In this document: piece by piece, positions 16,657 through 25,186 of the stretch
How the letters are laid out: each line of letters opens with the position of its first letter
Position numbering within the stretch: position 1 is the stretch's first letter
NCBI RefSeq assembly: GCF_008923185.1
Contig: NZ_WBMT01000017.1
Span: 229,853 to 293,852 of the forward strand
Direction of reading: 5' to 3'
Source of the DNA: Actinomadura rudentiformis
GTDB taxonomy: Bacteria > Actinomycetota > Actinomycetes > Streptosporangiales > Streptosporangiaceae
DNA: 64,000 nt
The notes under the pieces: model-generated
What the model was told of the DNA's origin: nothing
Databases searched by the model: none
The model's input: only the letters and a program-made list of their open reading frames with translations
Position numbers and translations under genes: made by a program

Positions 16657-17565
16657 CTACTCGCCGTCGTTCCGCCGCACGAACTCCCGCAGCCACGGCA
16701 TGAACTCCGGCGCCAGGTCAGAGCGCTCGGACGCGAACTGCACGACGGTACGCAGGTACTCCAGCTTGTTGCCGGTGTCGTAGCGGCGGCCCCGGAACTT
16801 CACCCCGTACACGCCACCGCCCTGGTCGGCGGGCATGTCACCGAGGGTGCGGAGGGCGTCCGTCAGCTGGATCTCGCCACCGCGGCCGGGCGGGGTCTTC
16901 TCCAGGACGTCGAAGACCGCCGGGTCGCACACGTACCGCCCGATGATGATCCAGTTGCTCGGCGCCTCCTCCACCGACGGCTTCTCGACCAGGTCGGTGA
17001 TCTTGACGACGTCCTGCTCGTCGGTCGCCTCGATGGCGGCGCAGCCGTACGCGGACACCTGGTCCGGCTCGACCTCCATCAGGGCCACGACGCTGCCGCC
17101 GTGCTTCTGCCGGACCTCGATCATCCGGGTGAGCAGCTGGTCCCGCGCGTCGATCATGTCGTCGCCGAGCAGCACGGCGAACGGCTCGTTGCCGACGTGC
17201 TGGCGGGCGCAGTGCACCGCGTGCCCGAGGCCGCGCGGCTCGCCCTGCCGGACGTAGTGCATGATCGCCAGGTCGCTGGACTCGTGCACGGCGGCCAGGC
17301 GATCCTCATCGCCCTTGGCGCGCAGCGCGTCCTCCAGCTCGTAGGCCCGGTCGAAGTGGTCCTCGATGGACCGCTTGCTCCGGCCAGTGATCATCAGAAC
17401 GTCGTTGAGACCGGCGGCGACCGCCTCCTCGACGACGTACTGGATCGCCGGCTTGTCGACGATGGGCAACATTTCCTTGGGAGTCGCCTTGGTGGCGGGC
17501 AAGAATCGGGTACCGAGACCGGCCGCCGGGACGACCGCCTTTAGTACAGGTGCGAAGTCGGCCAT
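16657..17565 (-). CDS. galU: UTP-glucose-1-phosphate uridylyltransferase
   Basis: Makes UDP-glucose for polysaccharides, glycolipids and trehalose. Signature motifs are VVPAAGLGTRFLPATKATPKE with the nucleotide-binding loop, the active-site region FAVLLGDDMID, and VEKPSVEEAPSNW with the catalytic Lys. 302 residues, full length, from ATG 17565. It is divergent from 5-FCL with only 33 bp between annotated starts, and 36 bp upstream of the moeA leader, so it probably heads the molybdenum-cofactor operon. Confidence 0.95.
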   Translation of the reverse strand: MADFAPVLKAVVPAAGLGTRFLPATKATPKEMLPIVDKPAIQYVVEEAVAAGLNDVLMITGRSKRSIEDHFDRAYELEDALRAKGDEDRLAAVHESSDLAIMHYVRQGEPRGLGHAVHCARQHVGNEPFAVLLGDDMIDARDQLLTRMIEVRQKHGGSVVALMEVEPDQVSAYGCAAIEATDEQDVVKITDLVEKPSVEEAPSNWIIIGRYVCDPAVFDVLEKTPPGRGGEIQLTDALRTLGDMPADQGGGVYGVKFRGRRYDTGNKLEYLRTVVQFASERSDLAPEFMPWLREFVRRNDGE

Positions 17566-17598
17566 GCAGAGACCCTAGCCATCGAGAGCGAGCAAAAC

Positions 17599-18372
17599 GT
17601 GCAGCACCCTGAGCAGGAGGCTGAAATCTCCATAACGAACTCAGCGAAAAGCGTGACCGAGCCTGGCACGCCCCCAGAAGAGCCCGCCGCCCAGCCTGCA
17701 GAGCCCGCCGCACAGGGCACTGCGCAGGAGGCCGCGCAGGAGGCCGCGCAGGGCGTTGCGCAGGGGGGTTCCGAGGGTGCTGCGCATGTTGCTAAGCGGG
17801 AGTTGCGGCGCTTGTTGCTTGCCGCTCGGGGAGAAATGGGCCCCGACGAACGCGCCGCCGCGTCCCGTTCGATGCGGGATGCCCTGCTTTCGGCGCCAGA
17901 GCTGGAGATGGGCGGCACGATCGCCGCGTACGTCTCGTTCGGCGCCGAGCCCGACACCCGTGGGCTGATCTTCGGGTTGTGGAAGCGCGGGGCGTACGTC
18001 CTCCTGCCCCGGCTGCTGCCGGACGGCGACCTGGACTGGGCGTCGTACGAGGGCCCCGACTCGCTCGTCCCCGGCCCGATGGGCCTGCTGGAACCGGCCG
18101 AGCCGCCTCGCGGCCCGGAGGCCGTGGCCAGCGCCGACGTGGTGCTCGTCCCGGCTGTGGCGATCGACCGCACGGGGCTTCGCCTTGGCCGTGGCGGAGG
18201 CTCGTACGACCGTGCCCTGGCCAGGGTCGGCCCGGCGATCCTCACCGTCGGCCTGGTGTACGACGCGGAACTGGTGGACGAGGTTCCCGCCGAGCCGCAC
18301 GACCGGCGCGTCCGCGCCGTGGTGACCCCTGAAGGCGGGCTACTCCGATTCCCCCAGTGGCCCCTACGCTGA
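17599..18372 (+). CDS. 5-formyltetrahydrofolate cyclo-ligase with a repetitive N-terminal extension
   Basis: ATP-dependent conversion of 5-formyl-THF to 5,10-methenyl-THF in folate metabolism. The family core starts at VAKRELRRLLLAAR (residue ~64). It continues through MRDALL, LPRLLPDGDLDW and the diagnostic GLRLGRGGGSYDRAL, ending with EPHDRRVRAVVTPEG. The first ~63 residues are a Pro/Ala/Glu/Gln-rich stretch with repeated AAQEAAQ units, absent from normal members (~195 aa). GTG at 17599 is the longest start and GTG at 17653 is an alternative. No start codon exists next to the conserved core. The synteny (divergent from galU) matches Rv0992c/Rv0993. Confidence 0.88.
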   Translation: MQHPEQEAEISITNSAKSVTEPGTPPEEPAAQPAEPAAQGTAQEAAQEAAQGVAQGGSEGAAHVAKRELRRLLLAARGEMGPDERAAASRSMRDALLSAPELEMGGTIAAYVSFGAEPDTRGLIFGLWKRGAYVLLPRLLPDGDLDWASYEGPDSLVPGPMGLLEPAEPPRGPEAVASADVVLVPAVAIDRTGLRLGRGGGSYDRALARVGPAILTVGLVYDAELVDEVPAEPHDRRVRAVVTPEGGLLRFPQWPLR

Positions 18373-18432
18373 CCCGAACAAGATCACGGCCAGCCCGCCC
18401 GCGGTCGGCCGAACGCCGCCTGGAGGTACGAC

Positions 18433-19434
18433 ATGACGACGCCGACGCCGACGCCGTGGCGGATCCTTTCCCTGCCTCCGCTCGACCATGATCTGGTCCG
18501 CGGGTTGTTCGCCCCGCTCGGCGACGCGGTGGAGATCACCTTTCCGGAGACCCGTGACAAGGCCGGGCTCCACGCCGCGCTTCCGACGGCCGAGCTGATC
18601 ATCGGGGACTTCACCGGTCAGCTGGCGCTCGACGCCGACGCCGTGGCGGCCGCCCCCCGCCTCGCGTTCGTGCAGATGCCGTCGGTCGGGACGGACAGCC
18701 TCGACCTCGGCGCTCTCGCCGCCGCCGAGGTCCCCGCGGCCAACGCTGCCGGGTTCAACGCGCGGGCCGTGGCGGAATGGGCGGTCGGCGCCGCGTTCGC
18801 GCTCTGCCGGCAGCTGGTCCTGGGTGACCGGCTGGTCCGGGCGGGCGGGTGGCCGCAGATGGAACTGCTCGCCCGCGGCCCGCGGGAGATCCACACGCAG
18901 CGGGTCGGGATCATCGGGTACGGGCCGATCGGCGAGGAGGCCGCCCGGCTGTTCGGGTTGCTCGGCAGCCCGGTGTCCTACTGGTCCCGGCGCCGCCGCC
19001 CCGAGGCGTCCGCCACGTACCGCGAGTTCGACGATCTGCTGGCGAACTCCGACATCCTCGTGATCGCGGTACCGCTCACGCCGGAGACCACCGGGCTGCT
19101 GAACGCGGAGAAGCTCGCGTTGCTACCGCCCGACGCCCTGCTGGTGAACGTGGGCCGCGGCGGGATCGCACCGGACGCCGACGTGCTCGCCGCCCTCGAA
19201 TCGGGACACCTGGCCGGGGCCGCGCTCGACGTCTTCGAGCAGGAACCGCCTCCCGCCGACCACCCCCTCCGTACGCACGAGAACGTTCTGGTGTCGCCGC
19301 ACACGGCGGGCGGAACCTCGATGTCCCAGATCAAGCTGGTGACGATGGTCAAGGACAACGTCGCCGCCGCGGTCTCCGGTCATCCGGTGACGAACGTCGT
19401 GAACGGCGTGAACCCGCAGGTCAAGCGCCGCTGA
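18433..19434 (+). CDS. D-isomer-specific 2-hydroxyacid dehydrogenase
   Basis: NAD-dependent dehydrogenase acting on 2-hydroxy acids. The Rossmann motif VGIIGYGPIGEEAARL lies near residue 160. The catalytic Arg is in VNVGRGG, the Glu in FEQEPPPADHP and the His in VSPHTAGG, so all three catalytic residues are present. 333 residues, normal. It starts about 60 bp after 5-FCL on the same strand and may be co-transcribed. Substrate specificity (glycerate, phosphonate, other) cannot be assigned. Confidence 0.9.
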   Translation: MTTPTPTPWRILSLPPLDHDLVRGLFAPLGDAVEITFPETRDKAGLHAALPTAELIIGDFTGQLALDADAVAAAPRLAFVQMPSVGTDSLDLGALAAAEVPAANAAGFNARAVAEWAVGAAFALCRQLVLGDRLVRAGGWPQMELLARGPREIHTQRVGIIGYGPIGEEAARLFGLLGSPVSYWSRRRRPEASATYREFDDLLANSDILVIAVPLTPETTGLLNAEKLALLPPDALLVNVGRGGIAPDADVLAALESGHLAGAALDVFEQEPPPADHPLRTHENVLVSPHTAGGTSMSQIKLVTMVKDNVAAAVSGHPVTNVVNGVNPQVKRR

Positions 19435-19548
19435 TTCACTCTCCCCGCCCCTTCGGGACCGCGAACGGTCAGTCGCAAATAGGTGATCCGTATACGAATA
19501 TGTAGGATCTCTTAACGATCAGGCTTCCGCGACCCCGAAGGGTGGGAT

Positions 19549-21036
19549 GTGCAGCTCGACCTCTGGCTACTCTTCGGGGCCACCCTCGTACTGTGTGCCA
19601 TCATCGCGGTCCGTCTCTCCCATCAGGCGGGCCTTCCGTCGCTGCTCGCCTACATGGGGCTCGGCCTGTTCATCGGCGAGGCCGGCCCCCTGCACATCCA
19701 GTTCGACAACGCGATGGTCGCCGAGACACTTGGCTTTGCCGCCCTCGTTCTGATCCTGGCCGAGGGCGGCATCACCACCAGCTGGCGCAACGTACGGCCG
19801 TCGGCCCCGGCCGCCCTGGCGGTCTCCACCCTCGGGACGCTGATCAGCATCCTCGTGGTGGCGGTCGCCGCCGCCTGGCTGATCGGCCTGGAATGGCAGT
19901 TGGCCTTCCTGCTGGCCGCCGTGCTCGCACCGACGGACGCCGCGGCGGTGTTCTCAGTGCTGCGCAGGCTGCCGTTGCCGTCCCGGCTGAGCGGGCTGCT
20001 GGAGGCCGAGTCGGGCTTCAACGACGCGCCCGTCGTCATCGTCGTCATCACGCTCAGCACGACCCAGGCAGGCATGCCCAACCTGCTGGAGCTCGCCGGG
20101 GTCATGATCTACGAACTGATCGCGGGTGGCCTGATCGGCATCGCGATCGGCTGGCTGGGCGCGTACGCGCTGCGCCGGGTGGCCCTGCCCGCCTCCGGCC
20201 TCTACCCGATCGCGGTGCTGTCACTGGCGGTCGGCTCGTACGGCGCGGCGGCGTTGTTGCACTCCAGCGGATTCCTCGCCGTGTACGTCAGCGCGCTGGT
20301 GCTGGGCAACTCGCGCCTTCCCCACCGCCCCGCCACGCGCGGCTTCGCGGAGGGCATCGCCTGGCTGGCCCAGATCGGGCTGTTCGTGATGTTGGGTCTG
20401 CTGGCCTCCCCCAGCGAGTTGCCTGGGCAGATCGTGCCCGCGCTCCTGATCGGCTTCGTCCTGCTCCTGATCGCGCGGCCGCTTTCGGTCGTGCTGTCCA
20501 CGATCGGCTTCAAACTCAGCTGGGGCGAGAAGATCTTCGCCTCGTGGGCCGGCCTGCGCGGCGCGGTGCCCATCGTTCTCACCACGATCCCCATGGTGGA
20601 GGAGGTTTCGGACTCGGAACGGCTCTTCGCCATCGTCTTCAACATCGTGGTGGTCTTCACCATCCTCCAGGGGCCGACCCTGCCGCTGGTGGCGCGCTGG
20701 TGCGGCCTCAAGAGCGACGAGCAGGCCCGCGAGCTCGACGTGGAAGCGGCGCCGCTGGAAGAGCTGCACGCCGATCTGCTGGAGGTCCGGATCCCGGCGG
20801 ACTCCCGGCTGAACGGAGTCGAGATCTTCGAGCTTCGCCTCCCCGCCGGCGCCCTGGTCACCTTGATCGTCCGGGATGGGAGCAGTTTCGTCCCGGAGCC
20901 GACCACCACCCTCCGCGCGGGCGACACGCTCCTCGTCGTCAGCACCGCCGAGGTCCGCGACGCCGCCGAACGCCGCCTCCGCGCCGTGAGCCGCCGAGGC
21001 AAACTGGCCGGCTGGTTCGGCGAAACCGGCCACTGA
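19549..21036 (+). CDS. CPA-type K+(Na+)/H+ antiporter with TrkA-C domain
   Basis: Cation/proton antiporter of the NhaP2/CvrA type. Residues 1-380 hold about 12 hydrophobic helices, including the conserved ESGFNDAPVVIV helix with the ion-site Asp and the WAGLRGAVPIVL helix. Residues ~410-480 form a cytoplasmic TrkA-C/RCK-C domain (VEIFELRLPAGALVTLIVRDG). Start GTG 19549. K+ specificity is inferred from the TrkA-C domain. Confidence 0.9.
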   Translation: MQLDLWLLFGATLVLCAIIAVRLSHQAGLPSLLAYMGLGLFIGEAGPLHIQFDNAMVAETLGFAALVLILAEGGITTSWRNVRPSAPAALAVSTLGTLISILVVAVAAAWLIGLEWQLAFLLAAVLAPTDAAAVFSVLRRLPLPSRLSGLLEAESGFNDAPVVIVVITLSTTQAGMPNLLELAGVMIYELIAGGLIGIAIGWLGAYALRRVALPASGLYPIAVLSLAVGSYGAAALLHSSGFLAVYVSALVLGNSRLPHRPATRGFAEGIAWLAQIGLFVMLGLLASPSELPGQIVPALLIGFVLLLIARPLSVVLSTIGFKLSWGEKIFASWAGLRGAVPIVLTTIPMVEEVSDSERLFAIVFNIVVVFTILQGPTLPLVARWCGLKSDEQARELDVEAAPLEELHADLLEVRIPADSRLNGVEIFELRLPAGALVTLIVRDGSSFVPEPTTTLRAGDTLLVVSTAEVRDAAERRLRAVSRRGKLAGWFGETGH

Positions 21037-21234
21037 CCAGCCTCTCTGGCAAGGCCGAGCAGCAAGCCGAGACGGAGCGGGGCAACGGAACCGGCCAGGG
21101 ATGGCCCCACCCGGCCGTGGGATACGCCGTGGAAATATGCCGAGGGCGAATCGTGTTCCAGTCATGGGTACCATTAGCAGTCGTTCTAGAGGAGTGCCAG
21201 CCCCACCCTGGGGCTGTGTCAGCGAGGAGGAACC

Positions 21235-21603
21235 GTGCCGACGTATCAGTACGTTTGCACCGAGTGCGGCGAGCCTCTCGAGGTCGTGCAGAAGTTCAGC
21301 GACGACGCGCTGACCGAGTGCCCGAGCTGCAGCGGGAATCTGCGAAAGGTCTTCTCCGCCGCCGGCATCATCTTCAAGGGCAGCGGTTTCTACCGGACCG
21401 ACAGCAGGGGCTCCGGCAAGTCGTCGTCCACCGTGGGCGCCGGTGCTTCGTCCAACGGCTCGTCCGGCAAGTCGGAATCGACGTCGGACACCACGAGCTC
21501 GTCGAGCAGCGATTCCTCCTCGTCCAACGGTTCCAGCGGCTCCGGCAGTTCCAGCGGGTCGTCGAGCGGCTCCGGGAGCAGCTCGAGCACCAAGGTCGCC
21601 TGA
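21235..21603 (+). CDS. FmdB-family zinc-ribbon protein with Ser-rich tail
   Basis: Small regulatory-type protein starting MPTYQYVCTECGEP, with a CxxC pair and a second CPSC pair that form a zinc ribbon (residues 1-45), followed by FKGSGFYRTD. Residues ~60-122 are almost only Ser, Gly and Asp/Thr, a long disordered tail. GTG start 21235 has AGGAGG upstream. Cellular role in actinomycetes is unknown. It is the upstream neighbour of the MMPL gene and, further on, MTA phosphorylase. Confidence 0.88.
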   Translation: MPTYQYVCTECGEPLEVVQKFSDDALTECPSCSGNLRKVFSAAGIIFKGSGFYRTDSRGSGKSSSTVGAGASSNGSSGKSESTSDTTSSSSSDSSSSNGSSGSGSSSGSSSGSGSSSSTKVA

Positions 21604-22741
21604 ACGAGATCCACAACGTTCAGAGGGCCATGGCCAGGTCCGCCAGCCAGCGGATAGCGGCGATGGCCCTCTTCGGCGTCCCCAAACTCGGTCGGCCGGG
21701 CTGAGACGGACGGTGTCGCCGACCGCGGAGTAAGGATGCCCTAGGCCCCCGTACGCCTGCGCGATGCATACGGGCACGACGCATATGGGGTGCCGCTTGC
21801 TCCTAGGGCTGCACAACGCGTACGGCGCGCGCTGGGTCGGGTAGACCCTGCTGGCAGCCATTCGATGCCGACGCGGTTTCTAAGAGCAGCCAGTCCTCGG
21901 TGCGCAGCGCGCCGTTGTCCAGCATGACCGGCAGGAAGCCCGTTCCGTGCCCTCTTCCGACCTCCGGTCGGCCGCGCGGCAAAGCTCGGCAAGCCAGACC
22001 TCCTCCGACCTCCGGTTGCCACGCGGTCGAGGTCGGCGAGTCGGGGGCTGCGCCTGAGCGTGCCGTTCGCCGTCGCGCCCCCGTGTTACCTAAGGCGGAG
22101 CCTGCGGCATCAGCCAACCTCCGGAGGATGCGCCGCAAGGTGTACAGGTGCGGTCCCGGCCTACATGAGCGGGGAAGTCGGTGAGCAGGGCGTGCCACGG
22201 ACACATCCGGGCCCCTCCACCGCCAGGCCCCCAACATCGATCCCCATCGCATAACCGCTGGTCAGCCGCAGTGCCGCTGACCGCCGTCCGCCGATGTGCG
22301 CCGCTTCCCCAGGAGCGACCAGGTGATCCTTACAGCGGTCATGGCCCGTCACGACGGAGCGGCTCTGCGACCGCTTTTCATCCACCCTGGTGCCTGCGGC
22401 GACGTGACCCTCCGCCCGCAGGACGACCCCACCCTCCTTGCGGCCGAGCGTTCGACCTGCCCATACCTCACCGGGCGTAGACCGGATCGGCCCGTTCACT
22501 CCAAAGATGTAGCCCCGGTCACCTCTCGAGCCCGACGCGCGTCCGGCAACCGTCCGGCGAGCATCAGGTCATGGCGATGAACGTGGTGATGAGCAGCCGA
22601 TCGGTGGCGGAGGAACACCCCGACGGGCCATCAGGGACGGGCCAGGGCCGACTCGGGGCGCTCCCTGATTCCGGTCTGGACCCTTCGCCACGGACTCTGA
22701 CATGGACGCTGCAGGGTGATGGGACGAAGTCGAGATACTAC
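21604..22741. other. 1.1-kb intergenic region without a convincing gene
   Basis: Both strands carry only weak frames. There are two imperfect copies of a CCGACCTCCGGT block (about 21957 and 22007). A minus-strand stretch reading FLPVMLDNGALRTEDWLLLE looks coding-like but is isolated. Probably decayed sequence between fmdB and the MMPL promoter. Confidence 0.5.
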
Positions 22742-22770
22742 TTGACAAGTCTCCAACATAGAGACAATCT
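22742..22770 (+). promoter_or_regulatory. Promoter and putative operator of the MMPL transporter
   Basis: TTGACA (22742-22747), 17-bp spacer, CAATCT (22765-22770). The spacer contains the inverted repeat GTCTC-N7-GAGAC (22749-22765). An outer CGAGATA (22731-22737) pairs with TATCTCG (22785-22791). The layout suggests a repressor site. The start codon is 47 nt downstream of the -10. Confidence 0.6.
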
Positions 22771-22817
22771 GGATCGACGCGACATATCTCGACGAGCGCT
22801 TAGGTAGGAGAGGAACA

Positions 22818-24965
22818 ATGAGTGCACCGAGCCAGGCTCCCCCCACGGGTTGGGCTTACCGACTCGCAAGCCTGATATCCGGCAGACGCACTAAATGGGC
22901 GGTGCTGGCCCTCTGGGTCATCGCACTGGTGGCCCTTGGACCGCTCGCCGGCAAGCTGGGCGACGTAGAGAAGAACGACGCGGCGAGCTGGTTGCCCAAG
23001 AGCGCCGAGTCCACCCAGGTCGTCAAGCTGCAGGAGCAGTTCCGCAAGGACGAGACGATGCTCGCTGTCATCGTCTACGAACGTTCTGGCGGTTCCATCA
23101 CGGCGGCGGACACGGCCAAGGCCAAGGCCGACACGGCCACCTTCGGCAAACTGCCAGGTGCGCAGGGCGTGCAGGGCCCGTTCCCATCGAAGGACGGCAA
23201 GGCACTGCAGACCCTCGTTCCGCTGACCGACGTCGACGTCACCAAGGCCGTTGAGGACGCACGCGACCTGTCCAAGCGCGGTCCGCCCGGACTGGACGCG
23301 CACGTCACCGGTCCCGCGGGCGCCGGCGCCGACATGTTCAAGGTGTTCGAAACGATCGACGGCTTCCTGCTGATGGCCGCCGGCCTCGTCGTGATCGTGC
23401 TGCTGCTGATCATCTACCGCAGCCCGGTGCTGTGGTTCGTCCCCGTCCTGAGCGCCGTCTTCGCGCTCGGCCTGGCGCAGTCCGTGGTCTACCTGCTGGC
23501 CAAGAACGGCGGCGTGACCGTGAACGGGCAGAGCGCGGGCATCCTCACCGTTCTCGTCTTCGGAGTCGCCACCGACTACGCGCTCCTGCTGGTGGCCCGC
23601 TACCGCGAAGAGCTGCACCGCCACGAGGACCGCCACGAGGCCATGGCGTTCGCACTGCACCGTGCCGGGCCCGCCATCATCGCCTCTGCCGCCACCGTCG
23701 CGGTCGGCCTGCTGTGCCTGCTCGTCGCCGACATGAACTCCACCAAGGGGATGGGCCCGGTCGCCGCGGCCGGTGTCATCACCGCCCTGGCCGCCATGAC
23801 CACCCTCCTGCCCGCGCTGCTGGTCATCTTCGGCCGCTGGCTCTTCTGGCCGCTCGTGCCGCGCTACGACGTGAAGTACCTCGACCCCGAGTCGTACGAC
23901 AAGGAGCACGGCATCTGGAGCAAGGTGGCCCGGCTCGTCAGCGCCAAGCCCCGTCTCCTCTGGGCAGTCACCTCGATCGGCCTGGTCGCCATGACCCTCG
24001 GCCTCGGCTCGCTCAAGGCCGACGGGCTCTCGGACGCCGGCCAGTTCGTCGACAAGCCCGACTCGATCGTCGGCGCCGAGGCGGTCTCCCGGCACTTCCC
24101 CGCCGGCTCCGGCGCGCCGGCCGTGATCATCACCAAGGCCTCCGCCTCCGACCAGGTGGCCCGTGCGATCTCCGGAACGCCCGGTGTCGCCGAACTGAGC
24201 AAGCCCGTCACCGCGAACGGGCTGGTGCAGTACGAGGCGACGCTCAAGGACTCGGCCGACAGCAAGGCCGCGCAGAACACCATCGACCGGCTACGTGACA
24301 CCGTCCACGGGGTGCCTGGCGCCGACGCCCAGGTAGGCGGCATGACCGCCACCAACCTGGACATCCAGCGGGCCTCCGCCCGCGACAACAAGGTGATCAT
24401 CCCGATCGTGCTGGCCGTGGTCTTCCTGATCCTGGTGGCCCTCCTCCGGGCTCTGGTCGCACCGCTGCTGATGATGGCCACCGTGGTGCTGTCGTTCCTC
24501 GCCTCGCTGGGCGCCTGCGCGCTGATCTTCAAGCACGCGTTCGGGTTCGAGGGCACCGATGCCGGATTCCCGCTGCTGGCGTTCATCTTCCTGGTGGCCC
24601 TCGGCGTGGACTACAACATCTTCCTGATGCACCGCGTCCGGGAGGAGTCGCAGCACCTCGGCACCCGCCGCGGCGTCCTGCGCGGCCTCACCGTCACCGG
24701 CGGCGTCATCACCTCGGCCGGGCTGGTGCTGGCGGCCACGTTCGCCGCGCTGGCCACCCTGCCGCTGGTCTCGATGGCCGAGATGGGCTTCGTGGTCGCC
24801 TTCGGAGTCCTGCTCGACACGATCATCGTGCGGTCGCTCTTGCTGCCCGCGCTGTCGTTCGACCTCGGCCGCCGCATCTGGACCCCGGGCCGCCTCGCCA
24901 AGCAGGCACCGCCCACCAAGGCCTCCGCGCCCGAACCGCCCAAGGTCCTAGACCCGATCGGCTAA
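22818..24965 (+). CDS. MMPL-family (RND-like) membrane transporter
   Basis: A 715-residue exporter of the MmpL class, typically moving lipids or drugs. Two repeats are visible. Each has one N-terminal helix, a large extracellular loop and a 5-helix bundle (helices ~178-345 and ~525-690). Conserved proton-relay motifs are GVATDYALLLVARYREEL in half one and GVDYNIFLMHRVREE in half two, both with the diagnostic Asp-Tyr pair. ATG 22818 follows AGGAGAGG. It is inserted between fmdB and MTA phosphorylase and has its own strong promoter and terminators. The substrate is unknown. Confidence 0.92.
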   Translation: MSAPSQAPPTGWAYRLASLISGRRTKWAVLALWVIALVALGPLAGKLGDVEKNDAASWLPKSAESTQVVKLQEQFRKDETMLAVIVYERSGGSITAADTAKAKADTATFGKLPGAQGVQGPFPSKDGKALQTLVPLTDVDVTKAVEDARDLSKRGPPGLDAHVTGPAGAGADMFKVFETIDGFLLMAAGLVVIVLLLIIYRSPVLWFVPVLSAVFALGLAQSVVYLLAKNGGVTVNGQSAGILTVLVFGVATDYALLLVARYREELHRHEDRHEAMAFALHRAGPAIIASAATVAVGLLCLLVADMNSTKGMGPVAAAGVITALAAMTTLLPALLVIFGRWLFWPLVPRYDVKYLDPESYDKEHGIWSKVARLVSAKPRLLWAVTSIGLVAMTLGLGSLKADGLSDAGQFVDKPDSIVGAEAVSRHFPAGSGAPAVIITKASASDQVARAISGTPGVAELSKPVTANGLVQYEATLKDSADSKAAQNTIDRLRDTVHGVPGADAQVGGMTATNLDIQRASARDNKVIIPIVLAVVFLILVALLRALVAPLLMMATVVLSFLASLGACALIFKHAFGFEGTDAGFPLLAFIFLVALGVDYNIFLMHRVREESQHLGTRRGVLRGLTVTGGVITSAGLVLAATFAALATLPLVSMAEMGFVVAFGVLLDTIIVRSLLLPALSFDLGRRIWTPGRLAKQAPPTKASAPEPPKVLDPIG

Positions 24966-24985
24966 CCGATCGGCCGCCGGTTGGC

Positions 24986-25020
24986 GGTCGGCCGGTCGGC
25001 TGAACGCCAACCGGCCGACC
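24986..25020 (+). terminator. Hairpin after the MMPL gene
   Basis: 11-bp perfect stem GGTCGGCCGGT / ACCGGCCGACC with a 13-nt loop, 21 bp after the stop codon. Confidence 0.65.
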
Positions 25021-25074
25021 GAGGCCCCGGCGGGCCGCCCAGTGCACACCGCTAACACCCCCAACCCCCCACGA

Positions 25075-25107
25075 GAAGGGGCCCGGCACCCCCCGCCGGG
25101 CCCCTTC
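25075..25107. terminator. Strong GC-rich hairpin
   Basis: 13-bp perfect stem GAAGGGGCCCGGC / GCCGGGCCCCTTC with a 7-nt loop. It works as a second terminator between the MMPL gene and MTA phosphorylase. Confidence 0.75.
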
Positions 25108-25186
25108 GCCGTGTCCGGAGCCGAAGTTATCCACAGATGTGAGCAGGCCTCTCGGGCACCTCCATTCGGTGGTTAATGTCAGCGGC

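Noticed and set aside
19542..21704. 720-aa plus-strand frame overlapping the antiporter
   Set aside because: Arg/Pro/Gly-rich shadow of the antiporter and FmdB genes. It has no domain, and the in-frame antiporter is unmistakable.
22800..24095. 431-aa minus-strand frame opposite the MMPL gene
   Set aside because: Composition (Asp/Glu/Gly/Arg/Gln-rich) is typical of the antisense of a GC-rich membrane protein.
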